Under the pieces are notes generated by a model. The model did no database searches. It was not told the origin of the DNA and saw nothing but the letters and a program-made list of their open reading frames with translations. A stretch of 64,000 nucleotides of DNA from Gorsachius magnificus (lineage: Eukaryota; Chordata; Aves; Pelecaniformes; Ardeidae): positions 29,781,007 to 29,845,006 of the forward strand of contig CM067086.1 of NCBI GenBank assembly GCA_034008185.1. Reading direction: 5' to 3'. This document shows positions 62,601-64,000 of the stretch, piece after piece; the stretch's first letter is position 1, and each line of letters opens with the position of its first letter. Position numbers and translations under genes: made by a program.

Positions 62601-63455
62601 TCCGAATACATTGCCTCAGAAGCTTCAATACATCCAGTACAGGCAGGGTCTCAATGGACAACAGAAGTTAAAGCAGCAGCTTAAAGTTACCTTTTGATAC
62701 TTAAAGAACAACTTTATCTATATCATGACCTTTCTAGGATCTCATCTTCTGTACGAGTAAGAGGTGACTTTCTGGCTAATGAAAACATTCCTTTGCACAC
62801 AAGCAGAGGTAAAAAACAAACTATGATGGCAACCAGAGGTCCCACTGGGACTTTCAAAAGTAAGGCCAGAAGCCTGACTATGTATAAGTGGAGTCAAGGT
62901 CTAAGCCCTCCTTCCATGCATTCAGTATGACACGCTGCTAGGACATGGGTGCAAAACTAACAAAAACATTCCTGGTAGCTGGATTTTACACTATAAATAC
63001 AAGTCATCTTAGCCAGGCCAGAGTTCTGGTATGACAGCCCCAGATTAGCAGAAATAACAGAAGACTGAGTACCTCACCATCTTTTGCACACATCTTTTTG
63101 CTCCCTCTTTTCTAGCTTACACAAACTCTTCTTTCCTTTATTCCCAACTGCAGAAGATGCAGTAGGGGCACAGAGCAGTATAACATCATCCTAGGAACCA
63201 CTGGCTTGCTTTGAAAGGGCGTAACTACTCATAATCCCCTCCTCGGATTAGAAAGCCTGCCTGTCAAGCAAAAGGCCACATTAGATTTCTTAGAAGAGTT
63301 TGGTTTCTTACTTGGTTTCTTAATGCTACTGCAGAGTCTTGCAAGTCTCTAGTTGGTTGCTCCACAGTGCGATATGGCAAGAAAACAAGAAACCCCAGGA
63401 ACTTGCCAAGGAGCCGTAGGCTTAACAGGACCACAGTGAAACGCTTCTTTTCATC
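49667..63455 (-). CDS. CDAN1: CDAN1 (codanin-1), C-terminal half, 16 exons joined
   Basis: Codanin-1 binds the histone chaperone ASF1 and limits its nuclear supply; human mutations cause congenital dyserythropoietic anaemia type I. The C-terminal part, encoded here, is reported to bind CDIN1; the ASF1-binding N-terminal part lies beyond 64 kb. On the minus strand I find 16 exons with AG/GT borders whose phases all agree: 63455-63312, 62649-62483, 61826-61745, 61069-60980, 59770-59716, 58730-58597, 57881-57778, 57464-57315, 56860-56797, 56290-56212, 55219-55062, 53517-53410, 53036-52973, 51782-51580, 50840-50733 and 49792-49667. Together they encode about 611 residues, roughly half of the 1.2-kb-residue-class human protein, ending in TAG. 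Recognition rests on blocks such as [20 protein letters not shown]. Confidence 0.95.
50409..50616 (-). mobile_element. CR1 LINE fragment, minus orientation
   Basis: On the plus strand it begins with three copies of ATAGAATC and continues with GGTTGGAAAAGACCTTTAAG and the ATCATCGAGTCCAACC motif, through CCATTCCAGAGCCTGACAAC. This is the reverse complement of a CR1 3' end, about 208 bp, within the last intron of CDAN1. Confidence 0.92.
50733..50840 (-). CDS. CDAN1: CDAN1 exon
   Basis: 36 codons in phase 0: [20 protein letters not shown] then [16 protein letters not shown]. Acceptor TCTTGCAG, donor GTAAGT. Confidence 0.95.
51580..51782 (-). CDS. CDAN1: CDAN1 exon
   Basis: 203 nt, phase 1 in, 0 out: [20 protein letters not shown], then [20 protein letters not shown] and [18 protein letters not shown]. 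Acceptor TTCTTACAG, donor GTAAAG. Confidence 0.95.
52973..53036 (-). CDS. CDAN1: CDAN1 exon
   Basis: 64 nt, phase 0 in, 1 out: [20 protein letters not shown]. Acceptor TTTTCCAG, donor GTAAGT. Confidence 0.94.
53410..53517 (-). CDS. CDAN1: CDAN1 exon
   Basis: 36 codons in phase 0: [20 protein letters not shown] then [16 protein letters not shown]. Acceptor TCATCAAG, donor GTAGAA. Confidence 0.93.
53518..55061. other. CDAN1 intron with long poly(A) tracts
   Basis: Contains 31 A (53627-53657) and 25 A (54260-54284) on the plus strand, so long T runs in the CDAN1 transcript. The other CDAN1 introns over 300 bp (49793-50732 with a CR1, 50841-51579, 51783-52972, 53037-53409, 55220-56211, 56291-56796, 56861-57314, 57465-57777, 57882-58596, 58731-59715, 59771-60979, 61070-61744, 61827-62482, 62650-63311 and 63456-64000) show no further gene. 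Confidence 0.65.
55062..55219 (-). CDS. CDAN1: CDAN1 exon
   Basis: 158 nt, phase 1 in, 0 out: [20 protein letters not shown], then a Cys/His-containing [14 protein letters not shown] stretch and VINEIK. Donor GTACGC. Confidence 0.94.
56212..56290 (-). CDS. CDAN1: CDAN1 exon
   Basis: 79 nt, phase 0 in, 1 out: [20 protein letters not shown] then LSANI. Acceptor TGTAAAG, donor GTGAGT. Confidence 0.94.
56797..56860 (-). CDS. CDAN1: CDAN1 exon
   Basis: 64 nt, phase 2 in, 0 out: [20 protein letters not shown]. Acceptor TTTTGCAG, donor GTATGT. Confidence 0.93.
57315..57464 (-). CDS. CDAN1: CDAN1 exon
   Basis: 150 nt, phase 2 in and out: [20 protein letters not shown] then [20 protein letters not shown] and ALIKGR. 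Acceptor TTTTACAG, donor GTAAGG. Confidence 0.95.
57778..57881 (-). CDS. CDAN1: CDAN1 exon
   Basis: 104 nt, phase 0 in, 2 out. It encodes [20 protein letters not shown] and GSNCVKHI, the block that identified the gene. Donor GTAAGT. Confidence 0.96.
58597..58730 (-). CDS. CDAN1: CDAN1 exon
   Basis: 134 nt, phase 1 in, 0 out: [20 protein letters not shown] then [20 protein letters not shown] and KLQ. Acceptor TGTGCAG, donor GTAATG. Confidence 0.93.
59716..59770 (-). CDS. CDAN1: CDAN1 exon
   Basis: 55 nt, phase 0 in, 1 out: [18 protein letters not shown]. Acceptor TCTCACCAG, donor GTGAGT. Confidence 0.9.
60980..61069 (-). CDS. CDAN1: CDAN1 exon
   Basis: 30 codons in phase 0: [20 protein letters not shown] then the SAQAL end. 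Acceptor TGTTTCAG, donor GTGAGT. Confidence 0.9.
61745..61826 (-). CDS. CDAN1: CDAN1 exon
   Basis: 82 nt, phase 2 in, 0 out: [20 protein letters not shown] then VLGWLFQ. Donor GTAGAT. Confidence 0.88.
62483..62649 (-). CDS. CDAN1: CDAN1 exon
   Basis: Phase 0 in, 2 out. It encodes [20 protein letters not shown] and [20 protein letters not shown], ending at VYR. The acceptor (CCATTGAG) is weaker than the others but keeps the phase. Confidence 0.9.
63312..63455 (-). CDS. CDAN1: CDAN1 exon
   Basis: Acceptor CATTTCAG, donor GTAAGA, 48 codons in phase 0: [20 protein letters not shown] through the ALRNQ end. It is the most upstream CDAN1 exon in the window; earlier exons lie beyond 64000. Confidence 0.92.
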
Positions 63456-64000
63456 CTGAAATGAAGGAAAGAAGCTGGGGCAATGCTACCCTTTAGTGTA
63501 GGTAGTTGTTTTGCTAATAAGGTAAAATTCCACTCTCTTCAGGTAAAAGGACCACACAGCTTCATCACTGGTTTTGATAAAGGTAAGTTTCCAAATATGT
63601 ATTTATCAAGCATTTTAAATTGTGTCTGCCTCCACTGCTTCACTTATAGCAAGAAGAAATTAATTCAAGAGCTTTCTAAAACAAGCAGCTGCTTAACCAC
63701 ATCTTCACATTAACAACTTCGGAGTCAATGAAAGACCAGAGAGCTGATCTCATGTTGCCTCCTTTATACCATTACTGCTCTGCAAGTTTCCATGAACCTT
63801 TGGCTGCTCCTTTGCTAACAGACTATAAGCTAGAACACCTCTGATAGGTATAGATGAGTGAAGAAACATCTGAACAGGCATGACTACAAATTCATTCTAA
63901 CTAAAATCTTTCTATGTGGAAAAGTAACAAGGAGCTACTGCAATTGAGCGCAACAACTGGACTCAGTTATTTCATTGATCTAACACAGGGTACTAACAAC

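Overview
The window is vertebrate nuclear DNA, almost certainly from a bird. It carries CR1 LINE 3' tails ending in ATTCTATG-type repeats (about 4.66, 11.85 and 50.4 kb), GT-AG introns, and two neighbouring genes, STARD9 and CDAN1, that converge tail to tail as I recall them doing on human 15q15.2. The species cannot be fixed from the sequence alone.

Left and centre (1-44.1 kb, + strand): the downstream part of STARD9, a kinesin-3-type mitotic motor. The motor domain lies left of the window. I resolve 17 exons in continuous reading phase: two FHA exons (682-1799), a short linker with a 48-nt microexon, a coiled-coil exon (12486-12676), an Arg/Lys-rich helical exon (23873-24278), one giant 11.2-kb exon (25139-36361), further coiled-coil and linker exons, and a C-terminal START lipid-binding domain (41458-44078). 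The start of the exon at 23873 looks disturbed.

Inside STARD9, antisense in the intron between 12676 and 23873, sits a complete LTR retroelement (15035-21936): two 634-bp LTRs that look identical, a 5-bp GACAG target duplication, a Lys-type primer binding site, a polypurine tract, a gag-position ORF of 641 aa and a protease-RT-RNase H-integrase ORF of 1054 aa with its catalytic residues present. There is no env. The two ORFs share a frame and are separated by one amber codon followed by a possible pseudoknot. The gag-position protein starts with several membrane-like segments and a tandem Pro/Ala/Thr linker, which is unusual. This element is the most interesting item in the window.

Between the genes (44.1-49.7 kb) are exon-like blocks of an unidentified minus-strand gene ending at 44.25 kb. 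Right part (49.7-63.5 kb, - strand): 16 consecutive exons for the C-terminal half (about 611 aa) of CDAN1 (codanin-1), all in matching phase; its 5' half lies beyond 64 kb. The remaining sequence is intron with CR1 fragments, poly(A) tracts and possible ancient SINE remnants.
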